Positions 63,541-64,000 of a DNA stretch of 64,000 nt are shown here, piece by piece. Below the pieces are notes generated by a model. The model was not told where the DNA came from. It made no database searches and saw nothing but the letters and a program-made list of their open reading frames with translations. The translations under genes and the position numbers were made by a program. The DNA comes from Anoplopoma fimbria. Taxonomy: Eukaryota > Chordata > Actinopteri > Perciformes > Anoplopomatidae. Each line of letters opens with the position of its first letter. Positions within the stretch are counted from its first letter, which is position 1. Where the stretch lies: NCBI RefSeq assembly GCF_027596085.1, contig NC_072450.1:31773676-31837675 (forward strand). Direction: 5' to 3'.

Positions 63541-64000
63541 CGCTGCTGTCAGTTGTCAATTCAGTACGAAGCGATGCGACCCTCCTCCACCCCATTCACC
63601 CCCCAGTCTCCGTCATATCCAGAGCCCAGTCCTGCGCTTCGTCCCAACACATTATCTTTGGTAACTCCCTTCATCACCACCACTAGTGTCTAGGCTCCGT
63701 TGTGGTAAACTCCTGATCCAACCACAGCATCACTACCCCTGTCACAGCCTGACCTCAGTACTCCTGCCCTCTGGTGGTTTTGCAGGTTGTGTGTCCTCCT
63801 CGAGCTTACCTGCATTGTGTCAGCACCCGCAAACAATCAAGCCAATCAGGATCCCCATTTAAGCCTCAGTCCGTCGTCCCCCCCCAAGCCTCTGCCAGAT
63901 TGTCTTGTGTTCACACCAAGCTCTCCAGCATTATTTCCAATCCAACCATTTTTCAAGCCTTATTGACCTATCGGTGACTCTGCTTTTTCTCCTAGACGAC
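63541..64000 (+). repeat. dispersed fish repeat, LTR-like, cut by the window edge
   Basis: The text CCCATTTAAGCCTCAGTCC, CCAGATTGTCTTGTGTTCAC and CAAGCTCTCCAGCATTATTT is known from a common teleost element by memory and resembles LTR sequence. The 67-codon frame at 63774-63977 is not a gene. The right boundary lies outside. Confidence 0.45.
63764..63777 (-). promoter_or_regulatory. perfect CTCF-core-type motif, minus strand
   Basis: The minus strand reads CCACCAGAGGGCAG, matching CCASYAGRKGGCRS at all 14 positions. It points towards the motif at 41784. Confidence 0.45.

Overview
The window looks like ray-finned (teleost) fish genomic DNA, probably intronic or from a gene-poor region. It is AT-rich, carries many long (CA)n, (CT)n, (TATC)n and (GAA)n microsatellites, and is full of fish-type mobile DNA: Tc1-like transposons, L2/CR1-type and other LINE remnants, LTR-like pieces and short elements with inverted ends. 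I recognise no host protein-coding gene. Most long open frames are either read-throughs of microsatellites or chance frames. Repeat family calls rest on memory of fish repeats, not on a database search.

Layout. 1-1560: non-coding. 1590-4175: a decayed LINE (endonuclease then reverse transcriptase pieces). 5952-9036: one broken Tc1-like copy split by two later insertions, the second a 619-bp TG...CA element. 9037-19960: mostly unique DNA with long microsatellites, some homeodomain-motif-rich islands and a few old repeats. 19965-20580: a repeat with inverted ends. 24400-25857: a LINE-like tail, a common fish repeat and a probable solo LTR. 27960-32977: the densest mobile region, with a LINE (28440-31352) interrupted by another retroelement (29641-30670), then a (TATC)n tract and a nearly intact-length Tc1-like element of 1517 bp. 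35150-39195: repeats and unique islands. 41569-42776: an element with inverted ends that carries a perfect CTCF-type motif. 43779-44621: a speculative three-exon open frame. 48540-49850: repeats, ending in an L2-type LINE 3' end. 50077-50630: a 554-bp element with near-perfect inverted ends and a 47-codon HTH frame. 52320-52363: a perfect 19-bp hairpin. 54371-54448: a long GAA tract. 55345-58200: a dispersed repeat family. 63541-64000: a further LTR-like repeat with a second CTCF-type motif.

There is no pathway or operon here. What the parts show together is a history of insertion into insertion: LTR and unknown DNA into Tc1, retroelement into LINE, and Tc1 into the TA end of a tetranucleotide tract. 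I found no convincing new biological system. The best leads are the nested stacks, the hairpin, the two convergent CTCF-type motifs in repeats, the tiny HTH frame and the unproven exon chain at 43.8-44.6 kb.
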